Made by a program: the position numbers and the translations under genes. The notes below the pieces were generated by a model. It searched no databases and had not been told where the DNA came from. It saw nothing but the letters and a program-made list of their open reading frames with translations. A stretch of DNA of 64,000 bases from CAZVYN01 sp964631125 (GTDB taxonomy: Bacteria > Eisenbacteria > RBG-16-71-46 > CAIMUX01): assembly GCA_964631125.1 (NCBI GenBank), contig CAZVYN010000001.1, forward strand, positions 1 to 64,000, given 5' to 3'. This document shows, one piece after another, positions 17,654 through 26,722 of this stretch; the first letter of the stretch is position 1; each line of letters opens with the position of its first letter.

Positions 17654-19026
17654 AGTCGCTGATCCTGATCGTCGACGACGACCCCGGCGTACGTGCCGCG
17701 CTGGCGCTCATCTTGGAGGAAGAAGGAACGCACGAGTCGACGAGCGCAGCGAACGCCTCGGATGCACTCGCCAAGCTGGCGGCGCGAGAGCCGGCAGCGG
17801 TCCTCTGCGATGTCGCGATGCCTGGAATGGACGGTCTCGAGCTCCAACGCGAAGTCCGACGCCGATGGCCGGATCTCCCGGTCGTGATGATCTCGGCGCA
17901 TGGCGAACTCGAGACGGCGGTGACGGCCGTGCGCGAAGGCGCCTACGACTACTTGGTCAAGCCGATCGACTCGACTCGACTCGTCCACACGCTCCGTCGC
18001 GCGCTCGAGCACCGTCGTCTCCGCCGCGAGAACGAAGCCCTTCGTGTCGAGACGACGACGACCGACGCGTTCCTCGGCGCCAGCCCTCCGATGGCGCGCC
18101 TGCGGGACGAGATCGCGCGCGCGGCCCCCAGCGATGCACGCATCCTCATCCTGGGTGAGAACGGGGCCGGCAAGGAGTTGGTCGCCCAGACGCTCCACCG
18201 GCTCAGCCGTCGGGCCGACCGGCCGTTCGTCAAGCTCAACAGCGCCGCGTTGCCGAAGGATCTCGTGGAGAGCGAACTCTTCGGCCATGAGGCCGGGGCA
18301 TTCACCGGCGCGATCCGCGCGCGCAAGGGGCGGTTCGAACTCGCCGATGGCGGCACGCTCTTCCTCGACGAGATCGGGGACATGGAGTCCGAGACGCAGG
18401 CCAAGCTCCTGCGCGTTCTCTCGACGAACGAACTCGAGCGGGTCGGAAGCTCACGGAGCGTCCCGCTCGACGTGCGACTGATCTCCGCGAGCAATCGCGA
18501 TCTCCAAGAGGAGATGCGGGGCGGTCGCTTCCGTGAGGACCTCTACCATCGGATCGCGGTCATCCCCATCCGCGTCCCTCCGCTCCGTGACCGCGGGGAC
18601 GACATCCTGGAGCTGTTCGAAGAGTTCTTGCGCGCCTCCGCCCTCACCGCGGGGCGAAGCGAGATCGCTGTCGAGCCTTCGGCACGACGTTTGTTGAACT
18701 CCTATCGCTGGCCGGGCAACGTGCGCGAAATGCGCAACCTGGCCGAGCGGATCGCGATCATGCACACGAGTTCGAGCCTCTCCGCCGAGGATCTCCATGG
18801 CTTGCTCCTGCCCACGCCGCAGAATCCAGAAGAGGCATATGAGCCCTCTCTCGCCGGAATTCGCGGCCGGCAGCGCGAGTCGGAACGAGAGCTGGTCGAG
18901 CGGACGCTGGGTGAAGTCGGTTGGAACGTTACCTCGGCTGCTGAGCGCCTCGGCCTCGATCGCGCCTCACTGCATCGCAAGATGCGCAGCTTCGGAATCG
19001 TCCGCCCCGGGCGATCCGCGCCGTGA
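17650..19026 (+). CDS. NtrX/NtrC-family sigma54 response regulator
   Basis: A 458-residue response regulator. The receiver (1-120) has the acidic pair VDDDP, phosphoacceptor aspartate 54 in LCDVAMPGMDG and lysine in YLVKPI. The AAA+ domain (about 140-370) has Walker A GENGAGKE, GAFTGA (about 216) and LFLDEIGDME. A Fis-type helix-turn-helix ends the protein (TSAAERLGLDRASLHRKM). It starts at a GTG inside the GTGA overlap with the kinase gene. It should activate sigma54 promoters on phosphorylation by the upstream kinase. The following barrel and DUF4390 genes may be targets or simply share the transcript. Confidence 0.92.
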   Translation: MKSLILIVDDDPGVRAALALILEEEGTHESTSAANASDALAKLAAREPAAVLCDVAMPGMDGLELQREVRRRWPDLPVVMISAHGELETAVTAVREGAYDYLVKPIDSTRLVHTLRRALEHRRLRRENEALRVETTTTDAFLGASPPMARLRDEIARAAPSDARILILGENGAGKELVAQTLHRLSRRADRPFVKLNSAALPKDLVESELFGHEAGAFTGAIRARKGRFELADGGTLFLDEIGDMESETQAKLLRVLSTNELERVGSSRSVPLDVRLISASNRDLQEEMRGGRFREDLYHRIAVIPIRVPPLRDRGDDILELFEEFLRASALTAGRSEIAVEPSARRLLNSYRWPGNVREMRNLAERIAIMHTSSSLSAEDLHGLLLPTPQNPEEAYEPSLAGIRGRQRESERELVERTLGEVGWNVTSAAERLGLDRASLHRKMRSFGIVRPGRSAP

Positions 19027-19034
19027 GGCGGGAC

Positions 19035-19051
19035 CGTCACGACGTGTGACG
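19035..19051. promoter_or_regulatory. Inverted repeat CGTCAC-N5-GTGACG before the barrel gene
   Basis: A perfect six-base inverted repeat with a five-base spacer, followed by a third GTCAC copy, lies eight bases after the response-regulator stop and about 60 bases before the barrel start. It could be an operator or a weak hairpin. There is no T run. Confidence 0.25.
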
Positions 19052-19112
19052 CGACGGTCACATTGGGCAGGATCGCATCGAGACCGTCCACGCCAGGAAC
19101 CGAGGAGGATAG

Positions 19113-20429
19113 ATGGATCGGTCCCGCCTAGCTGGAGAGTCCAGCCGCCGAGTCCCGCTGTTGGCGGTCCTGATCGCCGTGAGCCTGTTCGACGCGACAG
19201 CCCTCCCGTCGGCGTCGGGCGCCGTCGCCGTGCCGGGACGATGGGGCCGGCAGATCGGTCGTGAGGGCGAGACGGAGCAGGTCCGTGTGCCCGACCGCCT
19301 CCTCCCCGGCCTCGACCCACCGTGGTCGCCCCAGGCGCAGCACTGGTTCCGTCTCGATTCTTCCTCCGAGGTCGGATTCGGCGTCGAACCGGCGGTCAAT
19401 CGAGTCGACGGATTGAGCATCCTGGCTCGGCAGACAATCCGTTCCCGGCGGAGGGCCTGGGGACCGAACGTGACCGGCTACGAGGGGTACGGAATCGCCA
19501 GCGAACGGTGGTCCGGCGCGATCGACACCTGGCTGCATCCGGGATCCCGTGCGTGGAGTGTGGGCGCTCGATGGTCCGATGAGACGAGTCCGCATCTGCT
19601 GCCGCGTCAACCGCTGGATGCGGCCGAGCACTTCATCGCCGCGGGCCTCCTGCGCGAGGATCTGCTCGACTATCTGCGCCGGAGAGGAGTGAGCTACCGG
19701 CTCGAGTGGAGTCCTCGGCCCAACCAGGGTCTCCAGGCCGCGTGGATGGACGAGACGCACCGAAGCCTCGAGCGCGTGGTCGCGCGGTACGGTCTCTTCG
19801 GAGGCGGCAAGCGATTCCCGCTCAATCCCGAGATCGACGAAGGCGAATACCGCGGCCTCCGCCTTCGAGGACGATGGGCGCGTGAGGAAAGGAGGATGAG
19901 CGGACCCTCGCCGATGGCGGCCGTCTCGATCGATGTGCAGAGGATCGAACGGACCCCGCGCGGGCTGGCGCCTTTCACCCGCGTCTGGCTGGAGCATCGA
20001 GGCGAGGCTCGGCTCACACCCGCGCAGGGGATCGGATATCGCTTCGCCGCGGGGATGACGCCGCGAGGCGCCGCCCCATCGGACGGCAGTCGTCTCCCGC
20101 GTCAGTGGCAGTTCGAGGCGGGCGGCATCGGTTCGCTTCGAGGCACGAAGGACGGTCACTTTCAAGGGGATCGCCTCGCGCTCGCGACGGCGGAGTACGT
20201 GCTGCATTTTTCCCCGGAGTTCCAAACTGCGCTCTTCCTCGACAGCGGCAAGGCGTGGGACCAATCGAACGATCGCTCAGGCGGCATCGCCGGCAGCGGA
20301 CGGCTCGCTCTGGACGGCGGCGTCGGAGTGAGGGTCGGCAACGACGGCCTGCGGATCGACGTCGCGCGCGACCTCCGCGCGGAACGCGCCTCCGCCAGGG
20401 TCACGGTCCGACTGTCCACTCCGTATTGA
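19113..20429 (+). CDS. Omp85-like outer membrane beta-barrel protein
   Basis: A 438-residue exported protein with a signal peptide (about 1-36) and a carboxy half built like the Omp85/TamA barrel: GGIGSLRGTKDGHFQGDRLA resembles the family's conserved loop and next strand, and ALFLDSGKAW and the final RVTVRLSTPY resemble the last strands. The POTRA domains expected of BamA or TamA are absent, so it is a short member, perhaps a surface antigen or lipase-type barrel. Strong GAGGAGGA lies just before the ATG. Its stop overlaps the DUF4390 start (TTGA), so the two are coupled. Confidence 0.72.
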   Translation: MDRSRLAGESSRRVPLLAVLIAVSLFDATALPSASGAVAVPGRWGRQIGREGETEQVRVPDRLLPGLDPPWSPQAQHWFRLDSSSEVGFGVEPAVNRVDGLSILARQTIRSRRRAWGPNVTGYEGYGIASERWSGAIDTWLHPGSRAWSVGARWSDETSPHLLPRQPLDAAEHFIAAGLLREDLLDYLRRRGVSYRLEWSPRPNQGLQAAWMDETHRSLERVVARYGLFGGGKRFPLNPEIDEGEYRGLRLRGRWAREERRMSGPSPMAAVSIDVQRIERTPRGLAPFTRVWLEHRGEARLTPAQGIGYRFAAGMTPRGAAPSDGSRLPRQWQFEAGGIGSLRGTKDGHFQGDRLALATAEYVLHFSPEFQTALFLDSGKAWDQSNDRSGGIAGSGRLALDGGVGVRVGNDGLRIDVARDLRAERASARVTVRLSTPY

Positions 20430-21106
20430 TCGTGGGCGGCCTTGTCGCCCAATCAGCCGTCGCTGCGGCTCTGCTCGGACTCACGGGCGGATTCGGTTCG
20501 GCGCACGCCCAACTCACCGTCGACGTGCGCGGGAGCGACAGTCTTGGGATCGAGATCGCGCTCGACTGGGAGGCGCCGCTCTCCCCCGAAGTGCGGGAAC
20601 GTCTCGAGAGCGGGATTCCGGTCACCGTCGGATTCGAGGTCGAGTTGTGGCGCGAGCGCTCGGGGTGGTTCGATCGTTCCGTCGCATCGCTCGCACGAAT
20701 CGTGCAGCTCGAGCGTGATCCCTGGGACGGCGCATTCGTCGTCAGGGACGGGAGCGGCGCGATGCGGCGCGACTCACTCGCCACACTCTGCCGAGACCTC
20801 GGTCGTCAGCGGCTCTCGGTTCCGATCGAGTCCGCCTGGGCCGAGAATCAGGCGCACTGGCATGTCCACGCCAGCGCGATCGTGCGACCGCTCACGGCGG
20901 AAGACTTGCGTGAGTTGGAGCGATGGCTGGGCGGCGGCTCGAGCTCGGCGTCGCGAGAGGTCTTGGGCGTCCCGCGCACCCTCCTATCTCTGGTGCGCGA
21001 CGTTTCGGGGCTCGGCGCGACGGTAGTCGAGTCACGCTCGCTCTCCTTTCGAGTCTCGCGACTCGGAGAGGGAGTCGTCGTCGAGTTCGCGCCGCGCGCG
21101 GACTGA
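20426..21106 (+). CDS. DUF4390 domain exported protein
   Basis: A 226-residue protein with a signal segment (VAQSAVAAALLGLTGGFGSAHA) and a DUF4390 domain: VTVGFEVELWRERSGWFD, then a conserved LERDPWDGAFVVRD segment. The function of the family is unknown. In many Proteobacteria a DUF4390 gene sits beside ntrY and ntrX, as here. No ATG is available; the proposed start is the TTG overlapping the barrel stop, with GTG 20432 as an alternative. An eight-pair hairpin (21097-21118) overlaps its stop codon but lacks a T run. Confidence 0.75.
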   Translation: MIVGGLVAQSAVAAALLGLTGGFGSAHAQLTVDVRGSDSLGIEIALDWEAPLSPEVRERLESGIPVTVGFEVELWRERSGWFDRSVASLARIVQLERDPWDGAFVVRDGSGAMRRDSLATLCRDLGRQRLSVPIESAWAENQAHWHVHASAIVRPLTAEDLRELERWLGGGSSSASREVLGVPRTLLSLVRDVSGLGATVVESRSLSFRVSRLGEGVVVEFAPRAD

Positions 21107-21137
21107 ATGAAGTCCGCGAGTTCGGCGTCATGACGAC

Positions 21138-22211
21138 TCAGCGCAAGATGCGCAGCGGCACGTGACGCGAGCCGCCGGCGCTAGAAACGCGCACCCAGTA
21201 GGCGCCCGGACGCAGCGGGATGTCCGGGGTCAGCACGAGACCCCCGCGGCCATCGTGGGCCGTGTCGAATCGCGTCGCGACTCGACCTTGGACGTCGATC
21301 AAATCCGCGCGGACGTCTTCACCCGCCGCGAGAACGAGGCCAGCCAACGACAATTCGGCGCCAGGCGCCGCGGGGTTCGGAATGATCCGCAGCTTGTCGA
21401 CGAACGCCACCGGGTCGACGAGTGACCCGAACCAGGCGCTCAATCCCACCACCGAGTCAGGCGAACGGAGTGACGAGTTCTCGACGGCGCCGCTCCCTCG
21501 CGCGAGCGTTCCTCCGAAGAGCGCCCGGAAGTCTTCGGCGAAGATCTCGCGAGGACGGTCCGCATGCGCCGCGTGTTCGTGATAGATCGTCGCGTCTCCG
21601 ATCCCGCGCATCTCCGCGTACTCGGCCCAGCGCGGGTCGCCTGTCGGGAGGAACTCGCGCTGGAAGACATGCCCCAATTCATGAGCGACGAGGAAGTGCA
21701 CTTCCCCCTCGTCGTACTCGCGCACGCCGGGCGTGATGTAGATCGCCCCTTCGTGCGCGGACGAAGCCAGCCGTCCGGAGCGCGGGAACGGCAGGAGAAA
21801 GACGTCTCCCTCGAGCTCTCGGATCAGGTGCGGCGCGATCGCGTCCAGCGCGGCAAAGACAGCGGACGGGTCGGCGGGATGGAAGGAACCATCCCCTCGA
21901 TTGACGATCTCCGGGTCGTCGGTCGTCGTGATCAATCGAACCTCGGCGCCGTTCGCTTCCAAGAAGAGGAGATGTCCGAGTTCGTTCTCGCGCGTCCGCT
22001 CGCGAAGCACAGTCTCGACATCGTGGATGTTGATGCGAGGAGCGCCCGGGACGACGTACTCCGCGAACACGACGGATGGCAGCGCGAGACAGGCCAGGGT
22101 GAGTAACAGCGCGAAAGTCGCGGGAAGGAAGGGCCCGCGTCCGGGCTGAGCGGCTGAGGTAGCAGCCTCCAGAGAGAAAGAATTCCGTGAGCCCGTGGCG
22201 CGCAGCGTCAT
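21138..22211 (-). CDS. Secreted HELGH metalloprotease-like protein with FlgD-like C-terminal domain
   Basis: A 357-residue exported protein. After a signal segment (about 28-50) a zincin-like domain contains the HExxH motif in FLVAHELGHVFQ (about 170) and a likely third ligand or glutamate in REIFAEDFRALF. The last 90 residues form a beta sandwich ending in GAYWVRVSSAGGSRHVPLRILR-type sequence (quoted in part), the FlgD Ig/type IX sorting-like domain common on exported proteins of FCB relatives. The same style of ending occurs in the broken VCBS gene at 58901. A sigma54-like box lies 15 bases upstream of the ATG. Peptidase activity is inferred from the motif only. Confidence 0.72.
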   Translation of the reverse strand: MTLRATGSRNSFSLEAATSAAQPGRGPFLPATFALLLTLACLALPSVVFAEYVVPGAPRINIHDVETVLRERTRENELGHLLFLEANGAEVRLITTTDDPEIVNRGDGSFHPADPSAVFAALDAIAPHLIRELEGDVFLLPFPRSGRLASSAHEGAIYITPGVREYDEGEVHFLVAHELGHVFQREFLPTGDPRWAEYAEMRGIGDATIYHEHAAHADRPREIFAEDFRALFGGTLARGSGAVENSSLRSPDSVVGLSAWFGSLVDPVAFVDKLRIIPNPAAPGAELSLAGLVLAAGEDVRADLIDVQGRVATRFDTAHDGRGGLVLTPDIPLRPGAYWVRVSSAGGSRHVPLRILR

Positions 22212-22225
22212 GATGCCAAGCTAAC

Positions 22226-22240
22226 GCAAAGAGCGCGCCA
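22226..22240 (-). promoter_or_regulatory. Candidate sigma54 promoter (-24/-12)
   Basis: On the minus strand TGGCGCGCTCTTTGC matches the sigma54 consensus TGGCACG-N4-TTGC at the invariant GG and GC with the correct ten-base gap. It would place the transcript start about three bases before ATG 22211 of the metalloprotease gene, which is very close. Two sigma54 activators are encoded in the window. Chance matches of this quality are expected about once or twice in a window this size. Confidence 0.3.
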
Positions 22241-22503
22241 CGAGGACGGTGAAGAATTTCCACCCGATGCGCCATACCGCATAGCGACCCTCGCCTGCCG
22301 GGGAATTTCCTCAACTCCTTCTCTGGCAGACAGTTATCGAGTGGCTTCCACCGGTAGCGGCTTCGACGGGTCGCCGGAGTGGGAAGGCGGTCGAGCGGAC
22401 CGATCAGAAGTTGTTCGCCGTTCGGGAGCTCGACCTGTCGCGACATGGGGGATAGACCCCGAAGTTGGGGCGCAGCCGCGGCACGGATCTGGGGTGGGGT
22501 TGG

Positions 22504-23730
22504 CTAGAGCAATTCGCCTTGGTGAGACACGTTCAGCTCGCCGTGAAGCGCCCGCTCACGGCGATCGTCGATCGGGGGCAGGCGCCATCCGAAACGAGTC
22601 CGGAGCAGGGCGCCCAACCCGGCCGCAGCCGCGAAGAACCAGACGGTGATCCCGAAGATCTCCAGCGCCGAGCCGAAGTGCGACGCCACTCCTCCCCCCG
22701 CGCGCACGAGGTTGCCCGCAAAGGGAACCGCCACCAGGAGCGCAAGCCCAACGGCGGACGCCCCCAACCTCGCGGCGCGGTCCCCCTCTTGCGCGTGGAG
22801 CAAGTGCTGTCCGACCTGCCGCGCGACGAGGACGAAGCCGATCAGCAGGCCGAGAAAGAGGAATGGCGGCGCCAGCACGGCAAGGGGGATCCCGATCAAG
22901 GTCACGGCAAGGAGGAGGATGGTGGGGGGCGCCAACAGCAGGACGATCAGGCCGATGCACAGCGAGCTCCAGAATCGGTCTCGGACGACGGTGGTCAGGC
23001 CGCTGGCGCGCCGTCCCCAGAAGAGATCGACGAAGAGGGCAAGCAGGCAGAGTGCCCCGAGCGAGAGAAACGTCGCCAACGCACGGATCGGCAGATGAGT
23101 GACGCCGGGACGGAGGAGATCCATGGCCCAATTCGGGAGGACATGGAGGTCGATGTCCGAGCCGAGGATGCGCGCTCCAGGGTCGCGTTTGATCTCACCC
23201 CCGAGCGAGACTACATCCCCTTCGACGGCGCCGCCCGGCCGGACGAAGACCTCTCCCCCGACGGAGACGACATCTCCTTCGACGAGCCCGAATACCTCGA
23301 TGTCCCCGCCGATAGCGACCACGTCCCCGGCAATCTCCTGGTCGGCTTCGATGACGATGTCTTCGCCGAATCGAACGAGCGCGTCGTCGGTAGAGAACTC
23401 CTCGCGATCCTCCGAATTCTTCTCGGTGCGGACGCCGCGTCGGGACTCGCCGCGGTGCACGGAAATTTTCACGCTGTCTGGGCCCGTGGCTATCCAGATC
23501 TCCGCCCCGTCGCTACTCTTGTGGACCCGCGCGACGGTCGACCCGCCGAGGGAGTCGGGCTCGAGTAGACGAAGGCGGCGGCGCGCCGGCCGTTCCTCCG
23601 ACTGCTCCGAAGCCGGCCCCGGGGTGAGCTTGGCGTCCGCTGGACCGCCGAAGAGGATCGCGACCGTCGCTATCACCAGGCCCGCGGCCGCCAGCGCGCC
23701 GCTCGTGAGGCGCCGGGCCGGCGGCATCAT
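22504..23730 (-). CDS. Bactofilin-like polymer-forming membrane protein
   Basis: A 408-residue protein. A signal-like helix (about 8-28) leads to a region whose middle (about 110-195) has beta-helix repeats of the polymer-forming type (GEDIVIEADQEIAGDVVAIG, EGDVVSVGGEVFVRPGGAVE). Four or five membrane helices follow (about 210-380). Such fusions of bactofilin-like repeats to a membrane unit are widespread but uncharacterised. ATG 23730 overlaps the anti-sigma stop as ATGA, so it belongs to the ECF sigma operon and may be the sensed or regulated envelope component. The carboxy end is short and cytoplasmic. Confidence 0.75.
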   Translation of the reverse strand: MMPPARRLTSGALAAAGLVIATVAILFGGPADAKLTPGPASEQSEERPARRRLRLLEPDSLGGSTVARVHKSSDGAEIWIATGPDSVKISVHRGESRRGVRTEKNSEDREEFSTDDALVRFGEDIVIEADQEIAGDVVAIGGDIEVFGLVEGDVVSVGGEVFVRPGGAVEGDVVSLGGEIKRDPGARILGSDIDLHVLPNWAMDLLRPGVTHLPIRALATFLSLGALCLLALFVDLFWGRRASGLTTVVRDRFWSSLCIGLIVLLLAPPTILLLAVTLIGIPLAVLAPPFLFLGLLIGFVLVARQVGQHLLHAQEGDRAARLGASAVGLALLVAVPFAGNLVRAGGGVASHFGSALEIFGITVWFFAAAAGLGALLRTRFGWRLPPIDDRRERALHGELNVSHQGELL

Positions 23731-24398
23731 CGGCCGGCTCCACGGGCGCGGGCCGCGCGGATCGGTCCACGACGATCGCTTCGCGTCAGGCGCCAGAGCA
23801 CGAACAAGGCGGCGCCGACACTCCCTGCCAGAATCGTCCACCGCAACGCTCCCACGGCCTGGAGGGCTGCCTGCGACGCTCGCCCGACCGGCGCGAGCCA
23901 CTCCAGCAGATCTCGCACCAGGCCGAACGCCTGGCGGACGTTGTTCGCGAACTGCAGCGCATCGTTCAGCAACGTGGTGCCCCGCCCCGCCTGGCCATAG
24001 ACAACGTCCTCGACCGAGCCGGAGGAAAACGGTCCGCCCGGCGCCAAGAGGAGGACCAAGACCACGACGATCGCGCAGCCCGCCAGCGCGCAAGCGACCC
24101 CGATCCAATCGAGCCGCCGTGCGGGGGCGGCGCCGCGCTGGGCCGCCACGACATCTCGCCTCGCCTGGATTCCCGCGCGGACCAGGACATCCTCCAGGTC
24201 TGCCGGAACGGGCGGCGGCGGGAGCGCACGGAGATCCATCGCGAGCAACCGGTGGAACGCGACGTCGGCCGCACACTTGGAGCAACTGGAGACATGCGCC
24301 GCGGTCGCGCGACGCTCGTCATCGGCGCCTTCGCCCAACGCGAATTCGATGAGGCGCTCCCGATCGGAAAGCGGGCCGCGCTCGAGGGGACAGTTCAT
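23727..24398 (-). CDS. Zinc-finger anti-sigma factor
   Basis: A 223-residue membrane anti-sigma factor. The amino-terminal ZAS-type domain carries HxxxCxxC in HVSSCSKC (about 38-45), the zinc motif that binds ECF sigma factors. Two membrane helices follow (about 105-125 and 190-207). ATG 24398 is chosen for its GGAGAT and because the family begins close to its zinc helix. It lies 157 bases after the ECF sigma gene and overlaps the bactofilin-like gene. It should hold the sigma factor at the membrane until a cell-envelope signal releases it. Confidence 0.85.
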   Translation of the reverse strand: MNCPLERGPLSDRERLIEFALGEGADDERRATAAHVSSCSKCAADVAFHRLLAMDLRALPPPPVPADLEDVLVRAGIQARRDVVAAQRGAAPARRLDWIGVACALAGCAIVVVLVLLLAPGGPFSSGSVEDVVYGQAGRGTTLLNDALQFANNVRQAFGLVRDLLEWLAPVGRASQAALQAVGALRWTILAGSVGAALFVLWRLTRSDRRGPIRAARARGAGR

Positions 24399-24555
24399 GG
24401 GGGGGATCTCCGGGCGCTTCTCCCGCCCGAGTGGGGCCGAGAAGTTGACTGCGGGTTCGCGCTCGATGCTACGCAAGCGTGGTGTGCTTGGTTGCGGCCG
24501 GCTGGGCGAGCGGCACGGCGAACGGCACGGTCCGGTCCTTCGCGCGAGAGACTCG

Positions 24556-25143
24556 TCACTGCGCGTCCTCCCCCACGGGCATCGGTTCCCCGGTCAACCA
24601 GACCTTCATTTGTTGGTGGGCGCGGTGAAGCCGGGCCTTCACGGTGCCCAGCGGGAGTGAGAGCGCCTCGGCGATCTCGTCGTAGGACAGCTGCCGGTCA
24701 TACCTGAGCTGGATCACGATCCGGTAGTGCGGCGCAAGTCGACCCACCAAGTTGCCGAGTTGTTCCCGGCGTCGCGTCTCGTCGAGGTCGGCGAGCGGGG
24801 TGGGGCCGGGATCGGCGACCTCGAGCGGGGGGCGATCGTCGTCGAGCGGATCGGCCCCGAGGCTGACCGTGCGCAGACGACGACGGCGTAAGTAGTCGAT
24901 CGTCTGGTTGCTGGCGATCTTGTAGAGCCAAGAGGAGAATGTCCGCGACAGGTCGAACTGATCCAGCACGCGGAAGACCTTGAGGAAGATCTCCTGAGTC
25001 AGATCCTTGGCGTCTTCGTCGGAGCGCACGATGCGCCACACCAGGTGGTACACGGGGGCCTGATACCTCTGGACGAGGACCCGGAACGCCTCTTCCTCAC
25101 CGAGGAGGCAGCGACGAATGATGTCGGCATCGGACGCGGTCAT
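24556..25143 (-). CDS. ECF-type RNA polymerase sigma factor (RpoE-like)
   Basis: A 195-residue sigma70-family factor with only regions 2 and 4. Region 2 (about 20-90) shows DEDAKDLTQEIFLKVF and the -10-reading FSSWLYKIASNQTIDYLRRR; region 4 (about 130-185) shows the helix-turn-helix YDEIAEALSLPLGTVKARLHRA. Linker length is a little long (Asp/Pro-rich). It is followed by its probable anti-sigma factor and a bactofilin-like membrane protein, a common envelope-stress arrangement. It diverges from eno. An autoregulatory ECF promoter was looked for upstream but not recognised. Confidence 0.93.
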   Translation of the reverse strand: MTASDADIIRRCLLGEEEAFRVLVQRYQAPVYHLVWRIVRSDEDAKDLTQEIFLKVFRVLDQFDLSRTFSSWLYKIASNQTIDYLRRRRLRTVSLGADPLDDDRPPLEVADPGPTPLADLDETRRREQLGNLVGRLAPHYRIVIQLRYDRQLSYDEIAEALSLPLGTVKARLHRAHQQMKVWLTGEPMPVGEDAQ

Positions 25144-25299
25144 AGGCGAGCGTTAGGCGGCCTCCTCCATCGCCGGCCTACGCCGCAGGCGGAGCCAGAG
25201 TTGCGCGCCAGCTCCTCGAGGCGACAGCGGCCGCAGCGTAGGACCGCCCCTTCGGAGTGTCAATCAGCGCGGGCGCCGACTGGGCGGAGGCTGACCTCC

Positions 25300-25329
25300 T
25301 TGACGCTGTCGAGACGGGGTCGGTAGCGT
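25300..25329 (+). promoter_or_regulatory. Probable promoter of eno
   Basis: TTGACG (25300-25305), an 18-base spacer and TAGCGT (25324-25329) form a fair sigma70 match. Transcription would start about 45 bases before ATG 25381, and AAGGAGG at 25363-25369 provides the ribosome site. Confidence 0.45.
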
Positions 25330-25380
25330 CGGCGATGCCTTTCCTAGACGCCCCGGATCCACAAGGAGGCCTGAACACCC

Positions 25381-26667
25381 ATGTTCACGATCGAATCGCT
25401 GCTGGCTCGGGAGGTCCTGGATTCGCGCGGCAACCCTACCGTCGAGGTCGAAGTCGGACTCACCAGTGGGGTGCGGGCTCGCGCCATCGTCCCCTCCGGG
25501 GCATCAACTGGGGAACACGAGGCGGTCGAGCTGAGGGATCGGGACGCCAATCGGTACCTCGGAAAGGGAGTGCAGAAAGCGGTCGGGCACGTCCGAGGGG
25601 AGATCGCATCCATCGTGCTCGGACGCGACGCGCGGGAGCAGTTGGAGCTCGACCGGGCGCTTTGTGATCTGGACGGAACCGAGATGAAATCGCGCCTCGG
25701 CGCGAACGCGATCCTGGCGGTCTCGCTCGCGACGGCGCGGGCGGCCGCCGATGGCAGCGGCATGCCGCTCTATCGTTACCTCGGGGGACTCCACGCGCGG
25801 ATCCTGCCGACGCCGTTGATGAACCTCGTCAACGGCGGCGCCCACGCCGCCAACAACGTCGATCTCCAGGAGTTCATGATCCTGCCGGTCGGCGCGGCGT
25901 CGATGGCCGAGGCGGTCCGGATGGGTGCGGAGGTGTTCCACCGCCTGCGAGAGATCCTGCACGCACGCGGACTCCCCACCTCGGTCGGCGATGAGGGCGG
26001 TTTCGCGCCCGATCTTCGCTCCAACCGCGAGGCGCTCGAAGTATTGATGGAGGCGATCGAGAAGGCGGGATATCGCCCGCGAGACGAGGTCGCGCTCGCA
26101 CTCGACTGCGCCGCCAGTGAGTTCTACGTCGACGGTCACTACGTCTTGGCCGCGGAGGGCGGGCGGGCCTTCTCGGCCGAGGAGTTGGTCGACTTCTATC
26201 GGCGACTGGTCGACGACTTCCCGATCATCTCGATCGAAGACGGCCTCGCGGAAGACGACTGGGACGGCTGGAAGGTGCTGACGGAAACGTTGGGGAAGCG
26301 GGTGATGCTGATCGGCGACGACCTCTTCGTGACCAACCCCCGCAGACTTCAGGAGGGGGTGCGTCGAGGGATCGCCAATTCTGTGCTGATCAAGCTGAAC
26401 CAGATCGGAACACTCTCGGAGACTCTCGACACCATCGAGCTCGCGCGATCGAGCGGCTATCGGAGCGTCATCTCCCATCGCTCGGGCGAATCCGAGGACA
26501 CCTTCATCGCCGACCTCGCGGTCGCGACCAACGTCGGTTTCATCAAGACAGGCTCGATGTGTCGCTCGGAGCGCGTCGCGAAGTACAACCAACTCCTCCG
26601 CATAGAAGAAGAGCTGGGGGCGCAAGCGGAGTACTTCGGGCGGCGAGCACTGGCCGGATTCGCCTAG
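25381..26667 (+). CDS. eno: Enolase
   Basis: Cytoplasmic glycolytic enzyme that converts 2-phosphoglycerate to phosphoenolpyruvate. The 428 residues match family length. Visible signatures are the amino-terminal VLDSRGNPTVEVEV, SGASTGEHEA, the acid/base region GDEGGFAPD, the metal ligands in ALDCAASEFY, SIEDGLAEDDW and GDDLFVTN, the active lysine in LIKLNQIGT and the SHRSGESED signature. All are intact. Strong AAGGAGG precedes the ATG at a spacing of eleven bases. ftsB follows 55 bases downstream, a linkage seen in many bacteria. Confidence 0.98.
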   Translation: MFTIESLLAREVLDSRGNPTVEVEVGLTSGVRARAIVPSGASTGEHEAVELRDRDANRYLGKGVQKAVGHVRGEIASIVLGRDAREQLELDRALCDLDGTEMKSRLGANAILAVSLATARAAADGSGMPLYRYLGGLHARILPTPLMNLVNGGAHAANNVDLQEFMILPVGAASMAEAVRMGAEVFHRLREILHARGLPTSVGDEGGFAPDLRSNREALEVLMEAIEKAGYRPRDEVALALDCAASEFYVDGHYVLAAEGGRAFSAEELVDFYRRLVDDFPIISIEDGLAEDDWDGWKVLTETLGKRVMLIGDDLFVTNPRRLQEGVRRGIANSVLIKLNQIGTLSETLDTIELARSSGYRSVISHRSGESEDTFIADLAVATNVGFIKTGSMCRSERVAKYNQLLRIEEELGAQAEYFGRRALAGFA

Positions 26668-26722
26668 ACTCGAGCCCTCTCGGCAAGGAAGCCGAGAAGG
26701 ACGACAAGGAGGTCGCTCCCGC

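Noticed and set aside
22504..24285. Longer version of the bactofilin-like protein starting at 24285
   Set aside because: It would overlap the anti-sigma gene almost entirely; the ATGA overlap at 23730 and the signal helix give a better start.
26678..26697. Hairpin TCTCGGC/GCCGAGA between eno and ftsB
   Set aside because: Short stem without a T tract; at most a weak attenuator.
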